Shown here: piece after piece, positions 17,577 to 27,085 of the stretch
How positions within the stretch are numbered: the first letter of the stretch is position 1
Layout of the letters: the number at the start of each line of letters is the position of its first letter
NCBI RefSeq assembly: GCF_006539565.1
Contig: NZ_BJNG01000015.1
Coordinates: 124,001-188,000, forward strand
Reading direction: 5' to 3'
Length of the DNA stretch: 64,000 bases
Source: Pseudonocardia hydrocarbonoxydans
Lineage (GTDB): Bacteria > Actinomycetota > Actinomycetes > Mycobacteriales > Pseudonocardiaceae
Made by a program: the position numbers and the translations under genes
The notes under the pieces: generated by a model
What the model was told of the DNA's origin: nothing
Databases searched by the model: none
What the model saw: only the letters and a program-made list of their open reading frames with translations

Positions 17577-17920
17577 CGGCCCTCCTCCGCGTGCGCGACG
17601 GCGTCGACCACGATGTGTGCGAGATGGTCGTCGACCAGGGAGTAGACGACCTCGCGGCCGTGCCGCTCACCGTGCACCACCCCGGCCGACTTGAGCACCC
17701 GCAGGTGCTGGCTGATCAGCGGCTGGGTGACCCCGAGAGCGTCGACGAGGTCGTGCACGCAGCGCGGGGACTCCTTGAGCTGCAGCACGATCGCGATGCG
17801 GACCGGCGCGGCCAACGCCCGCAGCAGGTCGCCCGCCGCCTCCAGGGTGCGCGGGGTGCGCACCGGGGCGGGCGCGGCCCGCCCGGTCTCGTGCTCGGAG
17901 TCCTCGGCCGTGATCGACAT
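17573..17920 (-). CDS. smtB: ArsR/SmtB-family zinc-responsive repressor
   Basis: 115 aa. The winged helix-turn-helix reads CVHDLVDALGVTQPLISQHLRVLKSAGVV. The C-terminal helix carries DDHLAHIVVDAVAHAEE, the alpha-5 Asp/His pattern that binds zinc in SmtB/CzrA-type repressors. The start ATG 17920 has GGAGGGG 7 nt upstream. It is cotranscribed with zur (4-nt overlap). A tandem/inverted ATCGA repeat at its promoter is a candidate self-operator. Confidence 0.9.
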   Translation of the reverse strand: MSITAEDSEHETGRAAPAPVRTPRTLEAAGDLLRALAAPVRIAIVLQLKESPRCVHDLVDALGVTQPLISQHLRVLKSAGVVHGERHGREVVYSLVDDHLAHIVVDAVAHAEEGR

Positions 17921-17950
17921 CGGTCTTCCCCTCCTGCGGCGGGCCAGTCG

Positions 17951-17965
17951 GTATCGAGTATCGAT
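17951..17965. promoter_or_regulatory. Candidate SmtB operator over the smtB promoter
   Basis: GTATCGA occurs twice in tandem (17951-17957, 17958-17964), and ATCGA-GTA-TCGAT is a perfect inverted repeat at 17953-17965. The minus-strand -10-like GATACT (17962-17957) lies inside it. A repressor bound here would block the smtB-zur promoter. Identity of the binding protein is inference. Confidence 0.45.
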
Positions 17966-17999
17966 GTCACCTCACCGCGTCCCCATGGTAGGCCGCGGC

Positions 18000-18005
18000 T
18001 AGGTT
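18000..18005 (+). promoter_or_regulatory. Leaderless -10 of the gene at 18013
   Basis: TAGGTT, then 7 nt, then GTG at 18013, with no Shine-Dalgarno. The promoter is divergent from smtB. Confidence 0.55.
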
Positions 18006-18012
18006 CGGCTGC

Positions 18013-18339
18013 GTGCTGCTCCTGTGCCGATTCATCGTCGCTCCCGACGACGCCCCCGACTTCCTCGCCCGCGGCACCCGCGCGCTGGAGCTGCTGACCG
18101 CCGCCGAGGGCGCCCTGGACGGCCGGCTGGGCCGCGCCGTCGACGACCCGGGGCGCTGGGTGCTGTCGGTGCGCTTCACCAGCGTCGACGCCTACCGCCG
18201 CGCCCTGTCGCCGTTCCCGGTCCGCGAGCACGTGGTCCCGCTGCTGTCCGAGGCGCTGGCCGACGAGCCCGCCACGTACGAGACGCTGGTCGACGGCGCG
18301 GCCGGCACCTCGACCCGGCACCCGAGCCTGCGGGCCTGA
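18013..18339 (+). CDS. Small dimeric alpha-beta barrel protein (antibiotic biosynthesis monooxygenase-like)
   Basis: 108 aa. The pattern LLLCRFIVAPDDAPDFLARGTRALELL ... GRLGRAVDDPGRWVLSVRFTSVDAYRRALSPFPVREHVVPLLSEA resembles ferredoxin-like ABM/DUF3291-type proteins: a beta strand, a helix, then a central strand with W and F. No catalytic residue can be named. The start GTG 18013 is set by the leaderless hexamer. It is divergent from the zinc-regulator operon, but a link to zinc is only positional. Confidence 0.6.
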   Translation: MLLLCRFIVAPDDAPDFLARGTRALELLTAAEGALDGRLGRAVDDPGRWVLSVRFTSVDAYRRALSPFPVREHVVPLLSEALADEPATYETLVDGAAGTSTRHPSLRA

Positions 18340-18374
18340 CGTCCGCCCCGGCTGTGCGCGCGCCGTCCCGGGTT

Positions 18375-18443
18375 CTGCGCGCCCCAGGGGCCACGCGAGG
18401 CCCGGGAACGCGCGCGAGACCCGGGAACGCGCGCGAGTCCCGG
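18375..18443. repeat. Palindromic repeat element upstream of the AbiEi/DUF559-like gene
   Basis: Two tandem 19-nt units CCCGGGAACGCGCGCGAGA/T stand at 18401-18419 and 18420-18438, with a partial unit after them. Before them is a degenerate inverted copy (CCCGGGTTCTGCGCGCCCC, from about 18367). The same units recur at 19499-19593, on the other side of the next gene. Confidence 0.75.
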
Positions 18444-18543
18444 AGGAGCGTGGGCTGCCGGGCGGGTGCGCGGCACGGGGGAGTTGTCCACAGGCGGCGG
18501 GCGGGGGGTGTCGCGATCGGCCGGGCCCGGCCACGCTCGGGTG

Positions 18544-19464
18544 ATGACAGACGCACGGAAGGCGCCGGTGCTGCGGTCGGAGCTGATCGCCCGCGGATAC
18601 ACCGACGACGAGATCCGGCGCACCTGCGGCAGCCGCCGGCTGGTGTCCGTACGTCGCGGCGCGTACGTCGACCCCGGTGACGAGCGGCTGCACCGGCCGG
18701 AGGACCGCCACGCCCTCGCCGTCCGGGCGGCGGTCGGGCAGCTCGGACCGGGCTGCGTCGTCAGCCACGCATCCGCCGCGGTCCTGCACCGCATCGCGCT
18801 GTGGGCCGTGCCGTTGGGCCGGGTCCACGTCAGCCGACCCGGCACCTCCGGCGGGCGGCGCAGCAGCCAGCTCCACCTGCACGTCTGTCCGATGGAGCCC
18901 GACGAGGTCGTCACGGTGGACGGCATCGCGGTGACCTCGCCGGCGGCGACGGTCGCCGCGCTGGCCCGGACCCTGCCGTTCGAGCAGGCCGTGGTGGTCG
19001 CCGACAGCGCCCTGCACCGCGGGCTGGTCGATCCGCCGGCGCTGGCCGCCGCGCTCGACCGCTACCCGCGTCGGCACGGCACCGCGGCGGCCGCGCGGGT
19101 GCTCGCCTTCGCCGACCGCCTGGCCGAGAGCCCCGGTGAGTCGCGCAGTCGGGTGGCGATGCTGCGGGCCGGGCTGCCGATGCCCCAGCTGCAGGTCGTG
19201 CGGTTCTCCGTCGACGGCGTGCCGCTGGGCCGCGTCGACTTCTGGTGGCCCGAGCAGGGTGTGATCGGCGAGTTCGACGGGCTGGTGAAGTACGGCCGCC
19301 TGCTCCGGCCGGGGCAGGCCACGGGTGACGTTCTGGTCGCCGAGAAGCTGCGCGAGGACGCGCTGCGGGAGACCGCCCGGGGCATGGCCCGATGGACCTG
19401 GCGCGAGATCGATCCGTTCGCCGGGGTGGAGCGGAGGCTGCGCCGCACCCTGGGCCTCCCGTGA
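18544..19464 (+). CDS. AbiEi-like N-terminal domain / DUF559-type (Vsr-like) protein
   Basis: 306 aa from ATG 18544; an adjacent in-frame GTG 18541 is equally possible. The N-terminus ([35 protein letters not shown]) is the winged-helix region seen in AbiEi-type antitoxin-like proteins. The C-terminal third ([22 protein letters not shown] ... [10 protein letters not shown]) has the D...E-x-D-x...K spacing of DUF559/Vsr-like PD-(D/E)XK folds. This two-part protein is abundant in actinobacterial genomes, often in many copies, and its role is unknown. No partner toxin gene lies next to it. It sits between two palindromic repeat elements. Confidence 0.7.
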   Translation: MTDARKAPVLRSELIARGYTDDEIRRTCGSRRLVSVRRGAYVDPGDERLHRPEDRHALAVRAAVGQLGPGCVVSHASAAVLHRIALWAVPLGRVHVSRPGTSGGRRSSQLHLHVCPMEPDEVVTVDGIAVTSPAATVAALARTLPFEQAVVVADSALHRGLVDPPALAAALDRYPRRHGTAAAARVLAFADRLAESPGESRSRVAMLRAGLPMPQLQVVRFSVDGVPLGRVDFWWPEQGVIGEFDGLVKYGRLLRPGQATGDVLVAEKLREDALRETARGMARWTWREIDPFAGVERRLRRTLGLP

Positions 19465-19498
19465 CGGCTGCGCCGCCCGTCCCCGGCTCACGCGTCCT

Positions 19499-19593
19499 CC
19501 CGGGTTCGCGCGCGTTCCCGGGTCCTGCGCGCGTTCCCGGGTCATGCGCGCCCCCGGAGCCGCGCGAGACCCGGGAACGCGCGCGAGACCCGG
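19499..19593. repeat. Palindromic repeat element downstream of the AbiEi/DUF559-like gene
   Basis: Inverted units with core CGCGCGTTCCCGGG end at about 19522 and 19541, and a forward unit CCCGGGAACGCGCGCGAGA lies at 19570-19588. Together they could fold into a long hairpin, which could end transcription in either direction. The forward unit and its flanks are identical over more than 25 bases to the element at 18401-18438. Confidence 0.75.
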
Positions 19594-19679
19594 CTGCGGG
19601 GGCCCGACCCGGCTGTGCCGGGCGCGAACCGGGGCGGCGGCGGGGCGCGGGCGCGGGGAGGCGGTCGGCGGCCGGTCGC

Positions 19680-19685
19680 TACGCT
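19680..19685 (+). promoter_or_regulatory. Candidate -10 of glyS
   Basis: TACGCT lies 54 nt before the GTG start. The implied leader of about 47 nt contains CCAGGAG, so glyS, unlike its neighbours, is not leaderless. Confidence 0.5.
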
Positions 19686-19738
19686 GGTCCTTCGCGTTCC
19701 GTCGCCCGTCCCTCTTCGCAGCCCAGGAGTACCGCCCC

Positions 19739-21136
<1,398 letters not shown>

Positions 21137-21153
21137 AGACCTGGACGGACCCG

Positions 21154-21194
21154 ACCGGCCGGGGTGGCGACGCGGGTCGCCGCCCCGGCCGGGT
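21154..21194. terminator. Bidirectional hairpin terminator between glyS and the CNNM genes
   Basis: The arms 21154-21171 (ACCGGCCGGGGTGGCGAC) and 21176-21194 pair almost perfectly around the 4-nt loop GCGG. There is no T-run, as is usual in high-GC actinobacteria. It lies between convergent genes, so it probably ends both transcripts. Confidence 0.75.
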
Positions 21195-21196
21195 CG

Positions 21197-22186
21197 TCAG
21201 ACCGGCAGCAGCCGGTCGAGCAGGTCCTGCAGGGTGACCAGCCCCAGCAGCTCGCCGTCGGACTCCACGAGCGCCAGGTGGTTGCGCCGCTCCCGCATGG
21301 CGCGCAGGGCGTCGTGGATGGGGGTGTCGGCCTGCAGGGTGGCGACCGGGCGCATCAGGTCGGCCGCCCGGATCCCCGAGGGCCGCGACAGGGCGTCGCG
21401 GACGTGGACGACGCCCACCGGGCGCTCCCCGTCGAGCACGACCAGGCGCAGGTGCCCGCTGGCCCGCGAGGCCTGCCGGATGTCCTCCACCGTCGCGGTG
21501 GCCGGCACCGCGGACACCTCGTCGCGGGGGCGGACGATCTCGCGCAGCGGGGCGCTGTCGAGGTCGAGGGCGGAGAGGATCTGGTCTCGCCGCTCGGTGT
21601 CGAGCGCGCCGGTGCTGGCGGAGTGGTCGACCAGCTCGCGCAGGTCGTCGGGGTTGCGCCCCCCGGCCAGCTCGTCCACCGGCTCGACGCCCACGCGCCG
21701 CAGGCACCAGTTGGCCATGCCGTTGAGCGCCACCAGCAGCGGCCGGGTGAGCACCATGAACCCGCGCATCGGCAGCGCGAGCAGCGTGGCCGAGCGCTCG
21801 GGGTGCGCGATGGCCCACGACTTGGGGGCCATCTCGCCCACGACCAGGTGCAGGAACGTGACGACGATGAGCGACAGCACGAACGCGAGCACCCCCGCGA
21901 GGCTCTCGTTGAGGTCGCCGAACAGCGGGGCGATCAGCTTCTCGACGGCGGGCTTGCTGACCGCGCCGAGCCCGAGCACGCACAGGGTGATGCCCAGCTG
22001 CGAGCCCGCCAGCAGCAGCGACAGGTCCTTGGCGCTGCGCAGCGCGGCCCGGGCCGCCGCGCTGGTCTGCGCGGCCTCCTCCAGGCGGTAGCGGCGCGCG
22101 GCCACCAGCGCGAACTCGATCGCGACGAAGAACGCGCTGGCCGCGACCAGCGCCACGGTGATCCACAGGGACGCGGCGATGCTCAT
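21197..22186 (-). CDS. CNNM/CorC-family membrane protein, short form
   Basis: 329 aa. The CNNM membrane domain fills about residues 1-180 (FFVAIEFALVAARRYRLEEAA, LLAGSQLGITLCVLGLGAVSKPAVE, VVGEMAPKSWAIAHPE). A CBS pair fills about 200-320 and ends DLLDRLLPV. It lacks the C-terminal CorC_HlyC domain, unlike its upstream partner. The start ATG overlaps the stop of the longer CNNM gene (ATGA), so the two are probably made together and may form a heteromeric magnesium/cobalt exporter; this is inference. Confidence 0.9.
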   Translation of the reverse strand: MSIAASLWITVALVAASAFFVAIEFALVAARRYRLEEAAQTSAAARAALRSAKDLSLLLAGSQLGITLCVLGLGAVSKPAVEKLIAPLFGDLNESLAGVLAFVLSLIVVTFLHLVVGEMAPKSWAIAHPERSATLLALPMRGFMVLTRPLLVALNGMANWCLRRVGVEPVDELAGGRNPDDLRELVDHSASTGALDTERRDQILSALDLDSAPLREIVRPRDEVSAVPATATVEDIRQASRASGHLRLVVLDGERPVGVVHVRDALSRPSGIRAADLMRPVATLQADTPIHDALRAMRERRNHLALVESDGELLGLVTLQDLLDRLLPV

Positions 22187-23523
22187 GCCGGCACCTCCTT
22201 GTCGGCGCCGGCCCAGGCCAGCCGCACGGTGCCGGGAACCCGCCGCTCGACGGTGCAGACGGTGACCGACAGCCGCCGACCGCCGTCGGCCTCCAGCTCG
22301 ACGGAGTCGCCGATCTCGGGCAGCTTCTGCAGGCGGTCGATCACCAGGCCGCCGATGGTGTGGAACTCCCCGTCGGGCAGGTCGGTGTCGAGCAGGCGTT
22401 CCACCTCGTCGATGTTGTAGGTGCCCGGGACGGTCCAGTGCCCGTCGCCGACGCGGACGGCGTCGCGGCCCGCGGGGTCGTGCTCGTCGGTGATCTCGCC
22501 GATGAGCTCCTCGGCGATGTCCTCCATGGTGATGACGCCGGCCAGGCCGCCGTACTCGTCGACGACGCAGGCGAACTCGTCGTCGGCCTCGCGCAGGCGG
22601 TCCAGCACGGCGGGCAGGGGCAGCGACGCGGGCACCATGACGGCCGGGCGCGCGGCGTCGGCGACCCGCACGGAGGCGAGGTCCCGGCCCTCCAGGGCCA
22701 GCACGTCGCGCAGGCAGATGACGCCGACGACGTCGTCGGCGCCGTCACCGAGCACGGGCAGCCGGGAGTGCCCCGACGCCATGACGGCGACCAGGTCGGC
22801 CACGGTCTCGTCGGCCTGGATCGAGGCCACGCGCGGGCGGGGGATCATCGCGGCGCGGGCGGTGCGGTCGGTGAAGTCGAGCACGCGGTCGAGCAGCGTG
22901 GACAGCTCCTCGTCGATGTCGCCGCTGTCGCGGGACTCGTCGACGATGGCCTCCAGGTCGCGCGGCGTCGCGGAGTGCTCGACGTCGTGCACCGGCTCGA
23001 TCCGCAGTGCGCGCAGCAGCAGGTTGGAGGCGGCGTCGAAGATCCGGATGAGCCAGCCGAACAGCCGCAGGTAGACCGCGGTGGACAGGGCCAGCGCGCG
23101 GGCCACGGGCTCGGGCCGGGCGATGGCGAGGTTCTTGGGGAACAGCTCGCCGAAGACCATCTGCACGACGGTGGCGAACAGCAGCGCGAGCACGATGCCG
23201 ATGCCGACACCGACCCCGGTCGGGACGCCGACGCCACCGAGCAGGGTGCCGATGCTGTTGCCGATCAGCGGCTCGGCCACGTACCCGACCAGCAGACCGG
23301 TGACGGTGATGCCGAGCTGCGCGCCCGAGAGCATGAACGAGGTGCGGTCGGTGATGCCCAGTGCCCGCTTCGCACCGGCGTCGCCCGCGGCGGCGCGGGA
23401 CTTGAGCCGGGAGCGGTCGACGGCCATGTAGCCGAACTCCTGGGCGACGAAGTAGCCGGTCAGGGCCGTGATGGCGAGGACGACCAGAACGCCGAGGAGG
23501 AGGGAGAGGATTGTGGTGATCAT
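22183..23523 (-). CDS. CNNM/CorC-family membrane protein, long form
   Basis: 446 aa from ATG 23523 ([18 protein letters not shown]). It has a CNNM domain with GYFVAQEFGYMAVDR and FGELFPKNLAIARPEPVA, two CBS domains (SGHSRLPVLGDGADDVVGVICLRDV; ADDEFACVVDEYGGLAGVITMEDIAEELIGEI), and a C-terminal CorC_HlyC domain (VPGTYNIDEVERLLDTDLPDGE). Candidate role: divalent-cation efflux. Upstream in-frame GTGs at 23550 and 23529 would place a perfect inverted repeat in the coding region, so ATG 23523 is favoured. With that start there is no Shine-Dalgarno; the inverted repeat takes its place. Confidence 0.9.
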   Translation of the reverse strand: MITTILSLLLGVLVVLAITALTGYFVAQEFGYMAVDRSRLKSRAAAGDAGAKRALGITDRTSFMLSGAQLGITVTGLLVGYVAEPLIGNSIGTLLGGVGVPTGVGVGIGIVLALLFATVVQMVFGELFPKNLAIARPEPVARALALSTAVYLRLFGWLIRIFDAASNLLLRALRIEPVHDVEHSATPRDLEAIVDESRDSGDIDEELSTLLDRVLDFTDRTARAAMIPRPRVASIQADETVADLVAVMASGHSRLPVLGDGADDVVGVICLRDVLALEGRDLASVRVADAARPAVMVPASLPLPAVLDRLREADDEFACVVDEYGGLAGVITMEDIAEELIGEITDEHDPAGRDAVRVGDGHWTVPGTYNIDEVERLLDTDLPDGEFHTIGGLVIDRLQKLPEIGDSVELEADGGRRLSVTVCTVERRVPGTVRLAWAGADKEVPA

Positions 23524-23550
23524 GTGCACCGCCCTGCGAGGGCGGTGCAC
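23524..23550 (-). promoter_or_regulatory. Perfect 12-bp inverted repeat directly before the CNNM start
   Basis: GTGCACCGCCCT (23524-23535), loop GCG, AGGGCGGTGCAC (23539-23550), ending one base before the ATG. On the minus strand a -10-like GATAGT lies about 6 bp beyond it, so it is at the very 5' end of the message. It could be an operator or an RNA hairpin controlling initiation. Confidence 0.7.
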
Positions 23551-23720
23551 GTACTATCGGACGGGTCCATGGTTCCTGTCTTCGGGGATGGGCGGTTCGC
23601 CCGTTTCAACGTCGGGTGCCGGAACCGGGTTCCCGGCCCGGCACACGATCTTCGCCACGATACCGATCGCCTCCGCGGCGCCGGCACTCCGTGGCCCCGG
23701 AGGCCGCCGCCGGAAGTGGC

Positions 23721-23726
23721 TACCCT
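23721..23726 (+). promoter_or_regulatory. Leaderless -10 of the XdhC-like gene
   Basis: TACCCT, 7 nt, GTG at 23734. It is identical over 16 bases to the ybeY promoter/start at 8159-8174. Bases 23551-23720 hold no gene that I can support. Confidence 0.6.
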
Positions 23727-23733
23727 GGGCCGC

Positions 23734-24741
23734 GTGACCGCTACGTCCCTGCGTGACCTCGGTTCGTCGCTGCGCCGCCTCGCGGGATCGGGGGTCGGGG
23801 TCGTCCGGGTCCTGGAGCGCCACGGGTTCGGCACCGTCGAGAGCGGGCAGATGCTGGTCGGCACCGCCGCCGGTGAGCGCGCCGGCGAGCTCTACCGCGG
23901 AGCCCTCGACGACTCCGCCGCACCGCTGGCCGCCGCGTCGGCCGCGGCCCCGCAGACGCGCGACGCCCACGTCGCCGAGGCCGCCGCGCTCGACGCGGGT
24001 CTGGCCTGCGCGGGCGGGGCCACCCTGCTCGGCCACCCGCTGCCCGCCGGGCACGCCGAGGCGCTCGGGGCGGCGCTGGAGTCCGGAGTGCCCGCGGCGC
24101 TGGTCTCCACCGCCGACGGCGCCACCGCGCTGGTGCTCACCGGGCCCGCCCTGGAGACCGTCACCGGCGAGCTCGGCTCGCCCACGCTCGACGAAGCCGC
24201 AGCGGCCGCCGCCCGCACCCTGCTGCGCCGCGGCGCCACCGTCACCGAGCAGATCCCCACCGAGGCCGGCGACCTGCTGCTGGACCTGTGGGTCCCGGTC
24301 CCCACGGTGCTGATCGTCGGCGCGGGCGCCATCGGCGACGCGCTCACCGCCCAGGCCGCCCTGCTCGGCTGGGACGCCCGGTCCGAGTCCGGCCTCGACG
24401 CCACCGTCGCGGCCGTCACCGCGTTCTCCGACGCCGACGTGCTCGTGCTGCTCGACCACGACCCCGCCTTCGACGCCGCGCTGCTCGCCGGGCTGGCGCA
24501 CGGCCGCGGCTTCCTGGGGGCGCTGGGGTCGCGGCGCACGCAGGCCGCGCGCCGCGAGCGGCTGCTGGGCGCGGGCGTCACCGAGGAGGAACTGGCGCAG
24601 GTGCACGGGCCGGTCGGGCTCGACATCGGGGCCCGCACCCCGGCCGAGACCGCGGTGTCGATCGTGGCGCAGGTGGTGGCGCAGCGGTCCGGGCGCGCCG
24701 GGGCGGCCCTGGCCGCCGCGCCCGGCCGGATCGGGGCGTGA
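23734..24741 (+). CDS. XdhC/CoxI-family protein
   Basis: 335 aa. The N-terminal XdhC/CoxI region (about 10-90) is followed by a Rossmann-type XdhC C-terminal domain: VPTVLIVGAGAIGDALTAQAALLGWDARS, then GRGFLGALGSRRTQAARRERL and GLDIGARTPAETAVSIVAQVVAQ. Family members help insert sulfurated molybdenum cofactor into xanthine or CO dehydrogenases. No molybdoenzyme gene is in the window, so its client is unknown. The start GTG 23734 is set by the leaderless hexamer. The stop overlaps the next start (GTGA). Confidence 0.85.
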   Translation: MTATSLRDLGSSLRRLAGSGVGVVRVLERHGFGTVESGQMLVGTAAGERAGELYRGALDDSAAPLAAASAAAPQTRDAHVAEAAALDAGLACAGGATLLGHPLPAGHAEALGAALESGVPAALVSTADGATALVLTGPALETVTGELGSPTLDEAAAAAARTLLRRGATVTEQIPTEAGDLLLDLWVPVPTVLIVGAGAIGDALTAQAALLGWDARSESGLDATVAAVTAFSDADVLVLLDHDPAFDAALLAGLAHGRGFLGALGSRRTQAARRERLLGAGVTEEELAQVHGPVGLDIGARTPAETAVSIVAQVVAQRSGRAGAALAAAPGRIGA

Positions 24742-25415
24742 CCGTCCCCGGTTCCGAGGCGCCCACCGAGCGGATCCGGGCGCTTCGGCCCCGCGCGGGC
24801 TGGGTGGGCCGCGTCGTGATCGGCACGGTCGTGGTGGCCGCGCTGATCGTCGGCGGCACCGCGTTCCGGGTCTGGCAGGTCGCCCGCGTCGACGACCGCC
24901 GCCCCGTCGACGCCGTCGTGGTGCTGGGCGCGGCGCAGTACGACGGCGAGCCCAGCTCGATCTTCGCGTGGCGGCTGCGGCACGCGCAGGCGCTCTACGA
25001 GGAGGGCCTGGCCCCGTTGATCGTCACGACCGGGGGCTCCGCGGAGGGCGACGAGTTCACCGAGGCGCAGGCCGGTCGCGACTACCTGGTCGGCCGCGGC
25101 GTGCCGGCCGACGCGATCGTCGCGGTGGGGGAGGGGTCGGACACCCTGATGAGCCTGGAGGCCGTCGCCGACCGCGCCGACGCCGACGGCTGGAGCAGCG
25201 CGCTGGTCGTCAGCGACCCGTGGCACTCGCTGCGCGCCCGGACGATGGCCCGCGACGCCGGGCTCGACGCCTGGAGCTCGCCCACCCGCAGCGGACCGGC
25301 GGTGCAGACCCGGGAGACGCAGTTCCGCTACATCGTGCGCGAGACCGCGGCGCTGCTGTTCTACCGGCTGACCCACGCCTCGGTCGACACCGGCACGGAC
25401 TCCGGCCTCGGCTGA
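24738..25415 (+). CDS. YdcF/SanA-like DUF218 membrane-anchored protein
   Basis: 225 aa. One N-terminal membrane segment ([22 protein letters not shown]) is followed by the DUF218 fold: [33 protein letters not shown], and [36 protein letters not shown]. The family is linked to cell-envelope integrity (SanA, ElyC), with the enzymatic activity unclear. The domain should face outside. It is translationally coupled to the XdhC-like gene. Confidence 0.87.
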   Translation: MTVPGSEAPTERIRALRPRAGWVGRVVIGTVVVAALIVGGTAFRVWQVARVDDRRPVDAVVVLGAAQYDGEPSSIFAWRLRHAQALYEEGLAPLIVTTGGSAEGDEFTEAQAGRDYLVGRGVPADAIVAVGEGSDTLMSLEAVADRADADGWSSALVVSDPWHSLRARTMARDAGLDAWSSPTRSGPAVQTRETQFRYIVRETAALLFYRLTHASVDTGTDSGLG

Positions 25416-25419
25416 GCAC

Positions 25420-26667
25420 TTGTACACCGATCACGACCGCGAGCGGCTGCTCCCCGAGCCGCACAAGACCGGCAGCGAGCGGCGTACCCCGTTCTCCCGC
25501 GACCGCGCCCGCGTGCTGCACTCCGCCGCGCTGCGCCGCCTGGCCGGGAAGACGCAGGTCGTGGGGCCGGGGGAGGGCGCGGAGATCAGCGGCGTGCCGC
25601 GCACCCGGCTCACGCACTCCCTGGAGGTCGCGCAGATCGGGCGGGGGATCGCCGAGGAGCTGGGCTGCGACCCCGACGTCGTCGACACCGCGGGGCTGGC
25701 CCACGACATCGGGCACCCGCCGTTCGGCCACAACGGCGAGGTGGCGCTCGACCGGTGGGGCGCGGCCTGCGGCGGGTTCGAGGGCAACGCCCAGACGCTG
25801 CGCATCCTCACCCGGCTCGAACCCAAGGTCGACGACGGCGCCGCGACGGCCGGGCTGAACCTCACCCGCGCCACCCTCGACGCCTCCGCCAAGTACCCGT
25901 GGACGCGGCGGCCCGGGCTGGTCAAGTACGGCGCCTACGCCGACGACGCCGCCGTGCTCGCCTGGGTCCGCGACGGCGCACCGGAGTCCCGGCGCTGCAT
26001 CGAGGCGCAGGTCATGGACTGGTCCGACGACGTCGCCTACTCGGTGCACGACGTCGAGGACGGCATCCTGTCCGGCCGCATCGACCTGGCCGCGCTCGGC
26101 TCGCCCGCCGAGCGCGCCGCGCTCGCCGACGCGGCGTCGTCGCACTTCGGCGCCGATCCCGACGCCCTCGAGGAGGCGGGCGCCGTGCTGCTCGCACTCC
26201 CCGTCGTCGACGCCGTGCGCGGGTTCGCCCCGCGCACCGCGCCCTCGTCGGCGCACGTCGCCCTCAAGCGGCTGACCAGCGAGCTGGTGGGCCGGTTCGT
26301 CCTGGCCGCCGTCGACGCCACCCGCGCGGTCCACGGCGACGGCCCGCTCACCCGGTACGCCGCCGACCTCGTCGTGCCGCCCCGGGCCGCGGCCGAGGTG
26401 GCCCTGCTCAAGGCGGTGGCGCTGCGCTACGTCATGAGCGACCCGCGGCGCCTGGCGATGCAGGGCCGCCAGCGGGCGCTGCTCACCGAGCTGGCCGACG
26501 CGCTGCTCGCCGGGGCGCCGGGCACGCTCGACCCGGTGCTGGCCGAGGACTGGCACGTCGCCGGGGACGACGCCGCCCGGCGCCGGGTGGTCGTCGACCA
26601 GGTGGCCGTGCTGACCGACCAGCAGGCGGTCGCGCGGCACGTCGCACTCACCGCACAACGGGCATAG
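25420..26667 (+). CDS. dgt: Deoxyguanosinetriphosphate triphosphohydrolase-like protein
   Basis: 415 aa. This HD-domain dNTPase cleaves dGTP to deoxyguanosine and triphosphate. The metal-binding residues are visible in [15 protein letters not shown] and [15 protein letters not shown] (H..HD), with a later Asp in [17 protein letters not shown]. The N-terminal [23 protein letters not shown] is also conserved. TTG 25420 is the only possible start that keeps this N-terminus, since upstream in-frame codons give no other initiator and the next one is deep in the domain. It follows the YdcF-like stop by 4 nt. Mycobacteria have dnaG after dgt; here a YccF gene follows. Confidence 0.93.
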   Translation: MYTDHDRERLLPEPHKTGSERRTPFSRDRARVLHSAALRRLAGKTQVVGPGEGAEISGVPRTRLTHSLEVAQIGRGIAEELGCDPDVVDTAGLAHDIGHPPFGHNGEVALDRWGAACGGFEGNAQTLRILTRLEPKVDDGAATAGLNLTRATLDASAKYPWTRRPGLVKYGAYADDAAVLAWVRDGAPESRRCIEAQVMDWSDDVAYSVHDVEDGILSGRIDLAALGSPAERAALADAASSHFGADPDALEEAGAVLLALPVVDAVRGFAPRTAPSSAHVALKRLTSELVGRFVLAAVDATRAVHGDGPLTRYAADLVVPPRAAAEVALLKAVALRYVMSDPRRLAMQGRQRALLTELADALLAGAPGTLDPVLAEDWHVAGDDAARRRVVVDQVAVLTDQQAVARHVALTAQRA

Positions 26668-26668
26668 T
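26663..26668 (+). promoter_or_regulatory. Candidate leaderless -10 of the YccF gene
   Basis: CATAGT keeps the essential A at position 2 and T at position 6, and stands 6 nt before GTG 26675. It overlaps the dgt stop codon. Confidence 0.4.
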
Positions 26669-26674
26669 GGACGT

Positions 26675-27085
26675 GTGCGACTTCTCGGCAACGTCCTGTG
26701 GTTCCTGCTCGCGGGCTGGTGGCTGGCGATCCTCTACGCCGTCGCCGGGCTGATCGCCTGCGTGCTGATCGTCACGATCCCCTTCGGCATCGCCTCGTTC
26801 CGCCTGGCCGGGTACGCCCTGTGGCCGTTCGGGCGCCGGGTGGTGGTGCACCGCGGCGCGGGCGTGCCGTCACTGCTGGGCAACGTGCTGTGGATCGTGC
26901 TGTTCGGCTGGGAGCTGTTCCTCGCGCACGTGCTGGCCGGGCTGCTGCTGTGCGTCACGATCGTCGGGATCCCGTTCGGCGTCGCCTCGTTCAAGATGGC
27001 GGGCCTCGCGCTGGTGCCCCTGGGCACCCGCGTCGTCGACGCCGACCGCGACGAGCTGCCGGGCTACCGGGTCGCCGCGGCCTGA
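26675..27085 (+). CDS. YccF-domain inner membrane protein
   Basis: 136 aa with two homologous halves. Each half has LLGNVLW, a hydrophobic stretch, and IPFG(I/V)ASF(R/K) followed by ALWPFG or ALVPLG, the duplicated YccF (DUF307) repeat. About four membrane segments are expected. Function is unknown. The last 22 nt overlap the convergent HNH lipoprotein gene. Confidence 0.85.
   Translation: MRLLGNVLWFLLAGWWLAILYAVAGLIACVLIVTIPFGIASFRLAGYALWPFGRRVVVHRGAGVPSLLGNVLWIVLFGWELFLAHVLAGLLLCVTIVGIPFGVASFKMAGLALVPLGTRVVDADRDELPGYRVAAA

Noticed and set aside
18541..19464. AbiE-type toxin-antitoxin locus
   Set aside because: No AbiEii-like toxin gene lies next to it; the N-terminal domain alone is common in DUF559 proteins.
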